Source of the DNA: Streptomyces harenosi
GTDB taxonomy: Bacteria; Actinomycetota; Actinomycetes; Streptomycetales; Streptomycetaceae
Direction: 5' to 3'
Assembly: GCF_011008945.1 (NCBI RefSeq)
Contig: NZ_WYCT01000001.1
Location: 1-64,000 of the forward strand
Length of the DNA stretch: 64,000 bases
Numbering within the stretch: position 1 is the first letter of the stretch; each line of letters opens with the position of its first letter. Of the stretch, positions 44,036 through 53,644 are shown one piece after another. The position numbers and the translations under genes are program-made. The notes under the pieces were generated by a model. The model was not told where the DNA came from. It saw only the letters and a program-made list of their open reading frames with translations, and ran no database searches.

Positions 44036-45307
44036 TCACCGGCCGACCGCCTCCTGAGCGGGGTGGGAGGCGCTTCCCGGGCCGGCCGCCGGGGCGGGCG
44101 GTGCGGTCCGGCGCCGCTCGCCGGCGCTCTCGGCGAGCGCGAGGACGAGGGCGAGGACCGCGACGGCCGCGCCCGCCACAGGCAGCCACCGCAGCCCGGC
44201 GCCGGCGGCGATGATCCGTCCGCCGAGCCAGCCGCCGAGCGCGGTGCCGACGTTGAACGCCGAGCTCTGGACGGTCAGCGCCAGGGTGCGGGCCTGCTGC
44301 GAGGCGACGTCGAGCAGCCGGGTGTTCACCGCCGGGATGACCGCATAGTAGGCGGCACCGAACAGGAAGAGGGATGCCACGGCCGGCACCTTCAGGGACG
44401 CCGTGACGCCGAGCAGCAGCAGTGCGGCGCCCAGTGCCGCCACGGACGCGGACACCGCGCCGAGCACCGAACGGTCGGTGAGCCTGCCTCCGACGACATT
44501 GCCGACGGTTCCGCCGACGCCGAAGAGCAGCAGAAGCACGGTCACCGCGGACGCGCCGAAGCCGACGGTGTCGGTGAGCAGCGGGGTGACGTAGGTGTAG
44601 GCGGTGAAGGAGGCGGCCGCGGCGAGCGCGGTGATCCCGGTGACGGCCTGCACCCTGCGGTCGCCCAGGACACGCAGCTCGCCCAGGCGCCCGCGGGTCT
44701 CCTCCACGGAAATACCAGGGGTGTCCGGGGCCAGCGCGGCCACCGGGACCGTGGCCGCGAGGGCCAGCAGGGCGACTGCCCAGAAAGTGGCGCGCCAGCC
44801 GAGCCACTGGCCCAGGGCGGTGCCGATCGGCAGACCGGCGATCATGGCCAGGCTGAAGCCGAGGGACACCCGGGCGACCGCCGAGCCGCGCCGCTCCGGC
44901 GGGACGATGTCCGCGGCGATACCGAAGAACAGCGGCATCAGGGCCGAGTGGGCGAGCGCGGCGACGATCCGGCCCGCGGCGAGCGGAAGGAACGACGGGG
45001 CGAGGGCGGACAGGACATTGCCCACGGCGTAGCAGGCCATCAGCGTGACGAGCAGCCGCCTGCGCCGGGCGCGCCCGGTCGTCAGCGCCAGCACCGGGCC
45101 GCCCAGCACGACGGTCATGGCGAAGGAGCTGACCAGCAGGCCGGCGGTGGACAGGGACACATCGGCGTCCGACGCGATGCCGGGCAGCAGGCCGGCGATC
45201 ATGATCTCGCCCGTGCCGAGAGTGAAGGAACACAGGGTCAGTACGGCCAGCGCCCAGCCGGTCCCGCGGCCGGAGCGCACGTCCGTGCGGTTGTCGGAAG
45301 TCTGCAT
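44036..45307 (-). CDS. MFS drug/metabolite exporter (DHA1-type)
   Basis: A 423-aa protein with 12 predicted membrane helices and the DHA1 signature features: LTLCSFTLGTGEIMIAGLLP at the start of helix 1, GRARRRRLLV in the loop between helices 2 and 3, and a conserved middle loop. It resembles the chloramphenicol/arabinose efflux (CmlA/AraJ) group, so drug export is likely; the substrate is unknown. The start is ATG at 45307; the open frame further upstream is not supported. The upstream DNA carries inverted repeats fitting a MerR-type operator. Confidence 0.88.
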   Translation of the reverse strand: MQTSDNRTDVRSGRGTGWALAVLTLCSFTLGTGEIMIAGLLPGIASDADVSLSTAGLLVSSFAMTVVLGGPVLALTTGRARRRRLLVTLMACYAVGNVLSALAPSFLPLAAGRIVAALAHSALMPLFFGIAADIVPPERRGSAVARVSLGFSLAMIAGLPIGTALGQWLGWRATFWAVALLALAATVPVAALAPDTPGISVEETRGRLGELRVLGDRRVQAVTGITALAAAASFTAYTYVTPLLTDTVGFGASAVTVLLLLFGVGGTVGNVVGGRLTDRSVLGAVSASVAALGAALLLLGVTASLKVPAVASLFLFGAAYYAVIPAVNTRLLDVASQQARTLALTVQSSAFNVGTALGGWLGGRIIAAGAGLRWLPVAGAAVAVLALVLALAESAGERRRTAPPAPAAGPGSASHPAQEAVGR

Positions 45308-45317
45308 GGCATAGAGG

Positions 45318-45346
45318 GTCAACGTTGACGCCGGGGTCAAGGTCAA
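45318..45346 (-). promoter_or_regulatory. inverted repeats upstream of the MFS gene
   Basis: GTCAACGTTGAC (45318-45329) is a perfect palindrome. It overlaps a second inverted repeat, TTGAC-GCCGGG-GTCAA (45325-45340), and a third GTCAA follows at 45342. Such TTGAC-based dyads are typical MerR-family binding sites. The promoter itself could not be placed with confidence. Confidence 0.45.
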
Positions 45347-45529
45347 GCCGGCGGCATCCGACGCCCCGGTTCCGGGTCGCGCACGGGCGACGGTGCCCGC
45401 GTCCCGCTGGCCGGGACGCGCAGTCTCCGGATCGGCCTTGATGATCGCGAGGGTCCGCCCGGCGACGTTCATGTCGACGGTGCCCTCGGCGCCCAGAAGC
45501 ATCTGGTCGGGGTACGCGGCGTAGTGCCG

Positions 45530-45795
45530 GGCCGTACTCGGGCAGCTGGCGCACGGAGGAGGGACTGCTCACCCACGCCTGGGAACTCCCGAAGGCCCGC
45601 CCGGGCCGGTGCTGTGCCGAACTGATCGGCGGCTCGCCGGACGGCCTGCTGCTCGACGTCACCGGCTTCACGGCCGACGAGGTCGACACCGGTGCCGCAC
45701 TGGCCACCGAGCCGGGGCAGTTCGGCCACGGCCGCCGGGCCCTGTACGACCCACGCCCCCGGGACTGCTTCGATTGGACCAGCGACACTCCCTAA
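45530..45795 (+). pseudogene. coding-like remnant, family unknown
   Basis: The plus frame ending in TAA at 45793 has strong coding-type third positions and reads TEEGLLTHAWELPKARPGRC, then SPDGLLLDVTGFTADEVD. No start codon with a ribosome site is present and no family is recognised. It is likely the 3' end of a deleted gene. Confidence 0.4.
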
Positions 45796-45879
45796 CCGTC
45801 GTCGCCCGACTCGCCCACCGCCCGGCGCCGGGCGATCCGGGAGGCACGAGCAGCGCACCGACCGTCGCGGCACCAGCCC

Positions 45880-46350
45880 TCCCTCTTGGGCGGAGAGACT
45901 GGTGGAGGACGGGCAGGAGGTGAAGGTCGCCTACCGGACGGACGGCGGCCTGGGACGGTGTGGTGCTGCTGCGCCCGGTGTACTGCAGGCGGCCCGCTGC
46001 CTCGTAGCGGCTCCAGCAGCACCGCCCGGGGCGCGGTGGGGGAGCCGGTGACGGCACCGATACGGCTTCGGTGGTGGCCCGCACCTTGTACTTCCGCCAC
46101 AATCGAGCGCCCCGGACGTAGGGCTCGTCCAGCCGCTTGAAGCACAGCCCCTCCAGCCCGGACGCCGTCCACTCCAGCCACTCGCGCGCCGCGGCCGGGC
46201 CGGTGGCCGACGGGCGCAGCGTCAGCGGTGCCCCCGATCCGTGATCGGCGAACGACGTCTCCAGCGCCGCGCGCCGCCTCCGGTACGGCCAGCCGGTCAG
46301 GTCCTGGTCCGCGTGGAGCAGGTCGAAGACCGAATGGGAAACCTTCCCGG
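45880..46350 (-). pseudogene. ATP-dependent DNA ligase fragment, frameshifted
   Basis: The minus strand reads VFDLLHADQDLTGWPYRRRR, GLEGLCFKRLDEPYVRGARL and WRKYKVRATTEAV. After one missing base near 46066 it continues IGAVTGSPTAPRAVLL, then in a third frame RYEAAGRLQYTGRSS. These are motifs IIIa to V and the OB-fold start of LigC/LigD-type ATP-dependent ligases. The 5' half, including the catalytic KxDG lysine, is missing. Clearly a decayed gene. Confidence 0.7.
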
Positions 46351-46588
46351 CTTCCCGTACTTCTGCGTGCCATGCATGTCACTCACGTCACAGGAACCGC
46401 TTCATCCGTGCAAGTTGCACCTAAGTGCGGGGGGCTGCCTGGAGATGCATGTGTGCCGTGCGCTCTCTGCCGTCCCTTTCCAGGTGAACGCTCGCGAATT
46501 CCATTACCTGACACTCTGTCATGTCCGTGACCGTGCGTGTTTTTGTTCATGGAATCCACGGTTCCGTGGGTGATGTAGCGACAATGTG

Positions 46589-46612
46589 AAGGCACGCCTG
46601 CTGGTGTGCCTT
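46589..46612. terminator. small hairpin before the secreted protein gene
   Basis: AAGGCACGCC and GGTGTGCCTT pair over 10 bp with one wobble and a TGCT loop, about 70 bp before the next start. Surrounding DNA (46490-46590) is less GC-rich than average and may contain a promoter. Confidence 0.4.
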
Positions 46613-46684
46613 CGTTCTGCGTGAGCCGCCGGGCTGCTCATGCCGGGCTCCGGGGGCTGCGCTTCTTCGCAGAGGGGGATGTAC

Positions 46685-47218
46685 GTGAGACGCGCGCGTA
46701 TGACGGTGGCGACGGTGGTGGCGGGAGCCGCCTTGTCCGTGCTGGGGACGGGGGTGGCCTCGGCGGGTACGGGGCCGGCGCCCACGCCGCAGCAGCGGGC
46801 GGCCACCGAGGCGGCGGGAAGTGCGGGTACGGAAGCCGGCAACCCGGCCAGCGCCGTCGCCGCTGCCACGGGGGTGTGCTCGGACGCGTACCAGATCGGT
46901 TCGACCGCCTACATCTACCGCGGCACCGAGAAGATCGCCTCGGTCAAGCAGTTCTACTCGCCCGCCTGCAACGAGAACTACGGCTACACCTGGGTGTGGA
47001 AGTCCTTCCTGGACAAGAACATCACCTTCGACCTGACGGTCGGGGTGTGGTCCTTCGAGCGCGACAGCCTGGTCGGCCGCAAGGACGTCTTCGACACCCA
47101 CGCCCAGGAGTTCTGGAGCAACGGCGCCGACACCGTCGGCGAGTGCACCTCGGCCGACGGAGCCCTGAGCATCGTGGGCGAGGCCACCTACGACGCGCGC
47201 ACCGAGCGCCGCTGCTGA
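46685..47218 (+). CDS. small secreted protein before the Rhs gene
   Basis: About 177 aa. GTG at 46685 has GAGGGGG six bases upstream; ATG at 46679 is possible but sits on the ribosome site. A signal peptide (MTVATVVAGAALSVLGTGVASA) is followed by an Ala/Gly-rich linker and a domain with four cysteines (GVCSDAY, SPACNENYG, GECTSAD and a C-terminal Cys). The stretch KQFYSPACNENYGYTWVW loosely recalls DUF2690-type proteins. It is separated from the Rhs gene by a strong hairpin, so it is probably its own transcript. The function is unknown. Confidence 0.65.
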   Translation: MRRARMTVATVVAGAALSVLGTGVASAGTGPAPTPQQRAATEAAGSAGTEAGNPASAVAAATGVCSDAYQIGSTAYIYRGTEKIASVKQFYSPACNENYGYTWVWKSFLDKNITFDLTVGVWSFERDSLVGRKDVFDTHAQEFWSNGADTVGECTSADGALSIVGEATYDARTERRC

Positions 47219-47261
47219 CGCGACGCCGGCCACCGCACGGTCATCACCTCGGGGACAGGGC

Positions 47262-47291
47262 GGGACGGCACCCCGGCACGGGTGCCGTCCC
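47262..47291 (+). terminator. hairpin terminator upstream of rhs
   Basis: GGGACGGCACCC (47262-47273) pairs perfectly with GGGTGCCGTCCC (47280-47291), loop of six. It lies 44 bases after the secreted-protein stop and 45 before the Rhs start. Confidence 0.65.
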
Positions 47292-47335
47292 CACAGGCCC
47301 TGCTCCTTTGCCATCCACGCATCGGAGAGACCTTC

Positions 47336-50300
47336 GTGAATTCTCGCATGCCCGAAATACGGCACCGCAGACATTGGCTGTCGCTCGCGGTCCTGGCCGC
47401 GGCCACCGCGACCGCCACGATGGCTGCCACCGTCCCGGCCGTCGCCGCACCGCGCCAGGCCACGGCGCCTGCCGTCAAGGTGTCGCCGACGCCCCTGGGG
47501 ACCACCAAGGCGCCGGCCAGCACCCCGGTCAAGGCCAACGAGACCGACGGCCCGCTGCTGAAGTCCGCCGCCGCCGAGCCCGGTGTCGTGGCCGTCGGCG
47601 TCGGGCAGGTGCCCTGGGCGGAGTTCTTCACCGCGCAGTTGTCCGACGGCGTCAGCGCCCAGATCAACTACGGCACCGGCAACCTGCTGGTCACCGTCGA
47701 CGGCTTCGACATCGCCGACGCCGGCCCCGGCCTGTCCTACGGCAACACCTTCAACAGCCTCAACCAGGCGGGCTGGAACGCCACCACCGGCGCCGACTAC
47801 CGCGTCAACGAGGCCACCCCCAACGCCGTCGTCGTCGAGGGTCCCACCGGCACCATGGCGGTCTTCCCCCGCGACGGCTCCGGCTTCACCCCGGCCAAGG
47901 GCTACAAGCAGGACCTGACCGAGGCGGACGACAAGAAGTCCTTCACCCTCACCAGCCGCCGTACGGGGGAGAAGACCACCTTCACCCGGTCCGGCACCAC
48001 CGGGGACGCGCGGGTGTCGAAGGTGGAGGACAAGAACGGCAACGCCACCACGATCACCTACTCCGGCGCCTTCGCCTCGAAGATCACCGCCGCGTCGGGG
48101 CGGACGCTGACGCTCACCAACGACGGCAAGCACATCACCAAGGTCACCGACGACACCGGACGGACCGTCAGCTACAGCTACACCGGCGACCTGATCAAGA
48201 CCTTCACCGACACCGCCGGCAAGACCACCACCTTCGCCTACGACTCCTCCAACCGGTTGACGAAGATCACCACCGCGGAAGTGCGGCAGACCACCTTCAC
48301 CTGGGACAGCACCAAGGTCGCCTCCCTCACCCGGGTCGTGAACAACGCCACCGGAGCGGGCAACACCACCGCCTTCCGCTGGATCCTGCCCGCCGACAAC
48401 ACCGACGACGAGGGCGTCGTACGGATCACCGACCCCCGCGGCAAGCACACCCTCAAGACCGTCGACGGCCACTGGCGCACCAAGAAGACCGAGGACCCCC
48501 TCGGCCACACCCGCTCCACATCCTGGGGCCCGGACAACGACGTCGTCACCGCCACCGACGCCATGGGCGCCACCCCGGACGAGGGCAACGTCACCAAGTT
48601 CGACTACGACTCCGTCTTCAACCCCACCTCGGCCACCCTGCCCACCGGCGCGCAGACGACCGCGACCTGGGTGAAGAAGGGCAGCGGTTACTTCCCCGAG
48701 ACGCTGACCTCCGCCTCGGCGGACAAGACCGCCAACAGCTACGACGCCTCGGGCAACCTGCTCACCTCGCAGGACACCACCTCCGGCGGAACCGCCGCGA
48801 AATGGGAGTACACCTACAACCCCAAGACAGGTGAGCCGGACTGCGGCGGCCTGCCCGGCCAGCGCTGCACCGCCACCGACCCGCGGGGCAAGAAGACCAG
48901 CTACACCTACGACGCCGAGGGCAACCTGACCAAGGTCACCCCGCCCAGCCCGCTCAAGCCCCTCACCTACACCTACGACGACCTGGGCCGGCAGAAGACG
49001 GTGACCGACGGCCGCGGCGTCACCACCACCTACACCTACGACAACCGCGACCGCGTCAGGACCCAGACGGCCGGCTCGGCGACCGCCGCCTTCACCTACG
49101 ACGGCGACGGCAACCTCACCACGCGCACCACCCCGGCCGGCACGTCCACGTTCACCTACGACGAGCAGAACCGCGAGCGCACCCGGACCCTGCCCGGCAC
49201 CGGCACCACGTCCATCACCTACGACCCGGCCGGCAACGTCGCCACCGCCACCGACTCCGGCGGCACCGTCACCTACGGCTACGACGACGCCAACCAGCTC
49301 ACCTCGGTGACCGAACCCGGCGGTGCCAAGACGACGTTCGAGTACGACAAGAACGGCAAGCGCACCAAGACGGTCTTCCCCGGCGGCACCACCCAGACCG
49401 TCACCCCCGACGACTCCAACCGCCCCACCAAGATCGAGGTGAAGTCCGGCACCGCTACCTTGTCGTCGATCTCCTACGACTACAGCAACGGCGGCAAGGA
49501 CACCGACAAGATCCGCAAGCGCACGGCCGACGGCGCCGTCACCACCTACACCTACGACACCCTCGGCCGCCTCACCAAGGCCGTCGAGACCAAGAACGGC
49601 TCCACCACGGCCGGCTGGGCCTACTGCTACGACAAGGCCGGCAACCGCACCGCCGCCTCCACCGGCACCTCCCTGCCGGCCTGCGACAGCGCCCAGCACA
49701 CCTACACCTACAACGACGCCGGCCAACTCACCGCCTACGACTCCAAGACCGGCTTCACCTATGACGGCGACGGCAACGAAACGTCCGCCGACAGCCCCAC
49801 CGGCACCCGCACCGACGCGACCTGGACCCCCTTCACCCAGCTCGCCTCCTACGCCCAGTCCGGCACCACCACCGGTCACACCTACGCCGGTACCGACAAC
49901 ACCCAGCGCCTGACCCGCGGCGACACCGCCTTCACCAACGCCGCCGTCGGCCTGACCGGCCAGAGCGTGAGCGGCACGGCCACCGGTTTCGTCCGCGAAC
50001 CCTCGGGCACCCTGGTTGCCATGAGGAGCGGGGGAAGCAGCCAGTACTACCTCACCGACGCCCAGAACTCCGTCATCGGCCTGGTCGACACCGCCGGCAA
50101 GCGCACCGCCACCTACACCTACGGCCCCTACGGCGAGCCGCGCACCCACACCGGCACCCAGCAGCCCTACCGCTACACCAGCGCCTACCTCGACCCGTCC
50201 GGCCTGTACAAGATGGGCGCCCGCTACTACGACCCCGCCCTCGGCCGCTTCACCCAGCCCGACCCCAGCGGCCAGGAGAACAACCCCTACCTCTACGCGG

Positions 50301-50608
50301 GCGCCGACCCCGTCAACCACAGCGACCCCACCGGCCTCTTCCTGAACTCGGTGGTCGACGCGGTGTCCACCGGACTGTCCCTCAAGGATGCCGCGGGCGC
50401 GCTGGAGCACTACGCCGCACGGGACACCGAAGCACTGCTGGGCGACCTGGCCAGCGTGGCCGCTGGCTCGGCCGGCGAGTTCGCCTGCTACTTCGTGGCG
50501 GGATTCGTCGCGGCTCCCACGGCCGGAGTGGGCGGCGCGGCTGTCGCCGCCGGATGCACCGCGGTCGGCTTCGCCGCCGGCTTCGGCACCGAGCAGTTGA
50601 CCGGCTGA
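47336..50608 (+). CDS. secreted Rhs-repeat protein with hydrophobic C-terminal tip
   Basis: A 1090-aa protein from GTG at 47336 (GGAGAG upstream). A signal peptide (HWLSLAVLAAATATATMAATVPAVAA) is followed by an N-terminal domain, then about 20 YD/Rhs repeats (TYTYD, TYDGDGN and similar). The Rhs core ends in YLDPSGLYKMGARYYDP and GRFTQPDPSGQENNPYLYAG, then DPTG. The variable tip (about 85 residues) has a hydrophobic second half with two cysteines (AGEFACYFVAGFVAAP, then AAVAAGCTAVGFAAG), suggesting a membrane-active effector. Two small membrane proteins follow, possible immunity factors. It is related in its core to the Rhs fragments at 31884 and 55946. Confidence 0.88.
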   Translation: MNSRMPEIRHRRHWLSLAVLAAATATATMAATVPAVAAPRQATAPAVKVSPTPLGTTKAPASTPVKANETDGPLLKSAAAEPGVVAVGVGQVPWAEFFTAQLSDGVSAQINYGTGNLLVTVDGFDIADAGPGLSYGNTFNSLNQAGWNATTGADYRVNEATPNAVVVEGPTGTMAVFPRDGSGFTPAKGYKQDLTEADDKKSFTLTSRRTGEKTTFTRSGTTGDARVSKVEDKNGNATTITYSGAFASKITAASGRTLTLTNDGKHITKVTDDTGRTVSYSYTGDLIKTFTDTAGKTTTFAYDSSNRLTKITTAEVRQTTFTWDSTKVASLTRVVNNATGAGNTTAFRWILPADNTDDEGVVRITDPRGKHTLKTVDGHWRTKKTEDPLGHTRSTSWGPDNDVVTATDAMGATPDEGNVTKFDYDSVFNPTSATLPTGAQTTATWVKKGSGYFPETLTSASADKTANSYDASGNLLTSQDTTSGGTAAKWEYTYNPKTGEPDCGGLPGQRCTATDPRGKKTSYTYDAEGNLTKVTPPSPLKPLTYTYDDLGRQKTVTDGRGVTTTYTYDNRDRVRTQTAGSATAAFTYDGDGNLTTRTTPAGTSTFTYDEQNRERTRTLPGTGTTSITYDPAGNVATATDSGGTVTYGYDDANQLTSVTEPGGAKTTFEYDKNGKRTKTVFPGGTTQTVTPDDSNRPTKIEVKSGTATLSSISYDYSNGGKDTDKIRKRTADGAVTTYTYDTLGRLTKAVETKNGSTTAGWAYCYDKAGNRTAASTGTSLPACDSAQHTYTYNDAGQLTAYDSKTGFTYDGDGNETSADSPTGTRTDATWTPFTQLASYAQSGTTTGHTYAGTDNTQRLTRGDTAFTNAAVGLTGQSVSGTATGFVREPSGTLVAMRSGGSSQYYLTDAQNSVIGLVDTAGKRTATYTYGPYGEPRTHTGTQQPYRYTSAYLDPSGLYKMGARYYDPALGRFTQPDPSGQENNPYLYAGADPVNHSDPTGLFLNSVVDAVSTGLSLKDAAGALEHYAARDTEALLGDLASVAAGSAGEFACYFVAGFVAAPTAGVGGAAVAAGCTAVGFAAGFGTEQLTG

Positions 50609-50628
50609 GGTAATCCGTATCGACCAGG

Positions 50629-50666
50629 CGGTGTGGGGTATCGCGTCCACGCGGTACCCCACACCG
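50629..50666. terminator. strong hairpin between rhs and its downstream membrane gene
   Basis: CGGTGTGGGGTA (50629-50640) pairs with TACCCCACACCG (50655-50666). An inner CGCG/CGCG adds a further four pairs through a T-G wobble, leaving the loop TCCA. It could terminate rhs or attenuate readthrough into the next gene, whose ribosome site starts only about 8 bases later. Confidence 0.65.
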
Positions 50667-50686
50667 CTCTCCCGAGGGAAGGATGC

Positions 50687-50902
50687 ATGGCGCGCTTCAA
50701 CAGAGGACTCTACGGATCCCGGTCCGCGAGGAACCGGAACAGGACGGGTGCGATCGCCTTCGGGCTGCTCGCCGTGGTCGCCGGGCTGGCACTCGTCCTG
50801 ATGGGAAACGCGGGAGGCTGGGCCGCGGTCGGCATCGGCGGGGTGGCGATCGCCGTCGTGGTGCTGCTCCCCCTGGTGTTCGGCGGGCACTCTCGCCGTT
50901 AG
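50687..50902 (+). CDS. two-helix small membrane protein (possible Rhs immunity)
   Basis: A 71-aa protein from ATG at 50687 with GAGGGAAGG upstream. The basic N-terminus (MARFNRGLYGSRSARNRNR) is followed by two membrane helices (GAIAFGLLAVVAGLALVLM and AAVGIGGVAIAVVVLLPLVF) and a short basic end. The adjacent Rhs protein has a hydrophobic tip, so an inner-membrane immunity function is a reasonable guess from order alone. No family recognised. Confidence 0.6.
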   Translation: MARFNRGLYGSRSARNRNRTGAIAFGLLAVVAGLALVLMGNAGGWAAVGIGGVAIAVVVLLPLVFGGHSRR

Positions 50903-50954
50903 CCGCGGGTGTGCAGAGTACAGGTGCCGAGATCGAGATCGAGGAGAAGAAGCA

Positions 50955-51077
50955 ATGGACATGGCTCGTGGCTCCAGCATCGACGGCGGCGGCCATCTGG
51001 CATTGATCGCCTTGGGCATCGCCGTCGTCTGCTTCGTCATCGCCTTCGTCGCCGCACGGAAGAAGCGTCAGCGATAG
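50955..51077 (+). CDS. 40-residue single-helix membrane protein
   Basis: ATG at 50955 follows GAGGAGAAG. The 40-aa product has one helix (LALIALGIAVVCFVIAFVAA) and a strongly basic end (RKKRQR). Codon use matches neighbouring genes. It lies 52 bp after the two-helix protein and is probably co-transcribed with it. Function unknown. Confidence 0.55.
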   Translation: MDMARGSSIDGGGHLALIALGIAVVCFVIAFVAARKKRQR

Positions 51078-51752
51078 GCCCGGTACGGCCCCGGCCTCCG
51101 GTGGCCGGGAGACGCGCCGGCCGGCAGGATGCGACGCCCCGGCGGCCTGAGGCCCGGCAGACGCCCCGGTGATGCTTTCCGGCATCGCGCCCGGTGACCC
51201 GTACGCAACCCCACGACCCACCTCCTGGAGGTCCGTACAAGAGCACCAAGATCTCCGACCACGTCCTGCGGAGTCGGAGCGGGGGCTGGCTCGACAGGCG
51301 GTGGCCGCCGCCAACCACAACCTGGCCGGTGCCACCGCAGGGCCGACGCCCGCCGCCGCGCCCTCGAGGAGGGCGAGACCCCGGCCCCGGCTGCCGACCC
51401 GGCCGGCCCGGTCGACCGGCGCCGCCAGGAGGCACAAGCAGCAGCACCAGCAGCCCGGCCCCGGCCAGAGCCTCCAGCCGTGACGCGCTGCGGACCCGTC
51501 CGGCGGGACGGAGGCTCGAAGCCCGGGGGCAGGGCGGGGCTGTCTACGGCCACGGCCGGCATCGGTTCCGGCGGGGACCACGTCATGCCGTGATGCCTTT
51601 CATGCCGAACCACCACAGGCGCGACGTGCAGGACTCGATCTTGTCCGGGTGCTTGCAGGCGCGGGCATTTTCGGTCTGTGGCGTTATTGGCCGTCGGTGT
51701 CGTTGCGGTGCTCTCCTGGGACGTCACCCAGCCGTACGGATCGGAGTACGCC
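51078..51752. other. intergenic region, no supported gene
   Basis: A 675-bp stretch. Open frames exist (for example an Ala/Gln/Pro-rich one around 51290-51480) but none has a credible start or family. Third-position bias is mixed, consistent with degraded sequence. The promoter of the next gene should lie near the right end. Confidence 0.35.
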
Positions 51753-52691
51753 ATGCTTGCCGCTCGCCTGCACACCTGGAACACCGCACCCGGCCTGGAG
51801 GAGACCGCGGATCCCTTGCTGCCAGGGGGTGGCGAGGTGACCGTGGAAGTCGAGGCCGCCGCCGTCACCCATCTCGACCTCACCGTTATGACCGGTACCT
51901 TCGCGCACCGGCCCGCGCTGCCGTTCACCCCCGGCACCGCGGGGGTCGGCACCGTCGTGGAGGGCGGCGCCGCGCTGCTGGGACGCCGGGTGCTGGTGCG
52001 TGGCGGGGGCATCGGGCTGGAGCGGGACGGCACCTGGGCCGAGCGCGTCGCGGTCCCGGCCGGCGCGCTCCGCGAGGTCCCCCAGGATGCGGACGCCGCG
52101 CTCGCCGCCACCTGTTACTCGCCGGTGACCACCGCGTGGTCCGCCGTAGAGGCGGTGGGCCGGGTCGAGAAGGGGGAGCGGGTGCTGGTCACCGGCGCGG
52201 CAGGCGCCGTCGGTTCGCTCTGTGTGCAGCTGGCCGCGCGGGCCGGGGCCCACGTCGTCGCGGTGGTCCGCGACGAAGGCGCGGCCGGTGCCGTGCCCGA
52301 CGCCGCGCACGAGGTCCTGGTCCGCCCGACCTGCGATGAGGCCGCGGGGAAAGGGGAGGCAGACGTCCTGCTCGACACCGTAGGCGGGAACACCGTCCCG
52401 GACTTCCTGCAGGCCATGCGGCCCGGAGGGCGAGCTGTCCTGATCGGCTACGTGGCCGGCACCACCCTCCGGGTCGACCTGCCCGCGCTGATGGCCCGGG
52501 ACATCGCCCTGCTGCCGGTGAACATGGTCCGCCGCCATGTCCCCGCCGAGGTCTTCGACCGGCTGCTTGGCGATCTGACCGGCGGACGACTCGCCCTGCG
52601 CACCACGGCCCTGCCGTTCGAGCGGATCGCGGAGGCGGTCGAGACCCGCCGCAAGGGAGGAGGCCGGGGGACACTCGCGGTGCTGATGTGA
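51753..52691 (+). CDS. MDR-family quinone oxidoreductase / alcohol dehydrogenase-like
   Basis: A 312-aa protein from ATG at 51753 (CGGAG six bases upstream). GroES-like N-terminal half (VEVEAAAVTHLDLTVMTG, then PFTPGTAGVGTV) and Rossmann half with the NADP motif LVTGAAGAVGSLCVQLAARAG. It lacks the catalytic-zinc Cys/His ligands, so it belongs with zeta-crystallin/QOR-type reductases that reduce quinones or enones. It stands alone on the plus strand. Confidence 0.85.
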   Translation: MLAARLHTWNTAPGLEETADPLLPGGGEVTVEVEAAAVTHLDLTVMTGTFAHRPALPFTPGTAGVGTVVEGGAALLGRRVLVRGGGIGLERDGTWAERVAVPAGALREVPQDADAALAATCYSPVTTAWSAVEAVGRVEKGERVLVTGAAGAVGSLCVQLAARAGAHVVAVVRDEGAAGAVPDAAHEVLVRPTCDEAAGKGEADVLLDTVGGNTVPDFLQAMRPGGRAVLIGYVAGTTLRVDLPALMARDIALLPVNMVRRHVPAEVFDRLLGDLTGGRLALRTTALPFERIAEAVETRRKGGGRGTLAVLM

Positions 52692-52749
52692 GGTGTTCGA
52701 GGACGTCGACACCGGGGTGGGGCCGACTGCCTCCGGCCCGGTGGCTACC

Positions 52750-53310
52750 GGACACGGGGATGAGACGCGCGGTGCCGGAGGCGTAGTCGGCGTAGTCGGA
52801 GCCCAGGGCGGCGGTGAGCACGGTGTCCTCGGCATGGATGCGGTGCAGCATTCCGGCCAGGGTGCAGCACACGGGACGAGGTGGACAGGGGGTGGTCCAG
52901 GCAGAACCCGGCGCAGGCGGCCATGAGCAGGGCTCCGGCGTAGGAGGGATGCCGCAGGTGGCGGTAGCGGCCGGTGCGGACCACCGGCCGGGCGGGGCGG
53001 ACATCGACGGTGCTGCCGAAGTGCTCGCCCAGGGTGGCCACCGCCCCGTGACGCAGCGCCATTTAGGCCCAGATGCCGGGCAGGACGATCAGCGTGTTGG
53101 TCGCGCGGTCCCCGGTCATCCGTGCGGAGGGAGCCCGGCGCAGCAGGGCCGCCGCGCCGGCTTCGCGAGGATGACGGCGGTGAGCAGGACATAGGTGCTG
53201 CGTCGGTCCGCGGCGAGCGGCTGTGGCGGGCGGCGGCGGTCCCGGCGCCGCTGGCGCGGAGCCCACTTGGCTTCGAGGCCGTACTCCAGCGCCGCTGTGG
53301 CGCACGCCAG
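52750..53310 (-). pseudogene. isoprenylcysteine carboxylmethyltransferase (ICMT)-family gene, multiply broken
   Basis: The minus strand reads ALEYGLEAKWAPRQRRRDRR and STYVLLTAVILA, then in another frame EAGAAALLRRAPSARMTGDR and NTLIVLPGIWA. An in-frame TAA at about 53063-53065 is followed by MALRHGAVATLGEHFGSTVD, TGRYRHLRHPSYAGALLMA and CLDHPLS. After a further shift near 52880 it reads AGMLHRIHAEDTVLTAALG and DYADYASGTARLIP. The signature RHLRHPSYAG and the final RI..E...L pattern are of the ICMT/PEMT membrane methyltransferases. At least two frameshifts and one stop make it non-functional. Confidence 0.75.
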
Positions 53311-53644
53311 GGTCCAGGCAAGGGTGGCTTCGGACCCGCCAGACGCCGGCCCCGGCGTGGATTCCCGACGGATTCCGTCCTTTCCGGGCCTGGCGGAGGC
53401 TTTCCCTGATGGTGTCGGGCGGCGCCGTTTCAGCGCGGGATGGTGACGGCCATCCGCGGCAGGTGCGGGTCTTTCGGTCTTCGCACCCCGCGGTTATGTG
53501 GTGAACAGTGCGCGTTGGCCTCCGGCGGGCGGGACGGGCGTTCAGCGGGCGGTCGCCGCGCCGCGCGGGCGCGTTCCGGGCCGGGGGCCTACCGTGGTCG
53601 CAGTGGCACCGGCGAGCCGGACGGCCGTAGCGGAGGAGAACGCG
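53311..53644. other. gap with no supported gene
   Basis: A 334-bp region between the divergent ICMT pseudogene and the ABM-like gene. It presumably carries the promoters of both; no clear promoter hexamers were found. Confidence 0.35.

Noticed and set aside
46547..51040. A 1497-codon minus-strand frame with Gly/Val repeats opposite the Rhs gene
   Set aside because: The repeat look is the mirror of Rhs repeats; no start site or domain, and it crosses several real genes.
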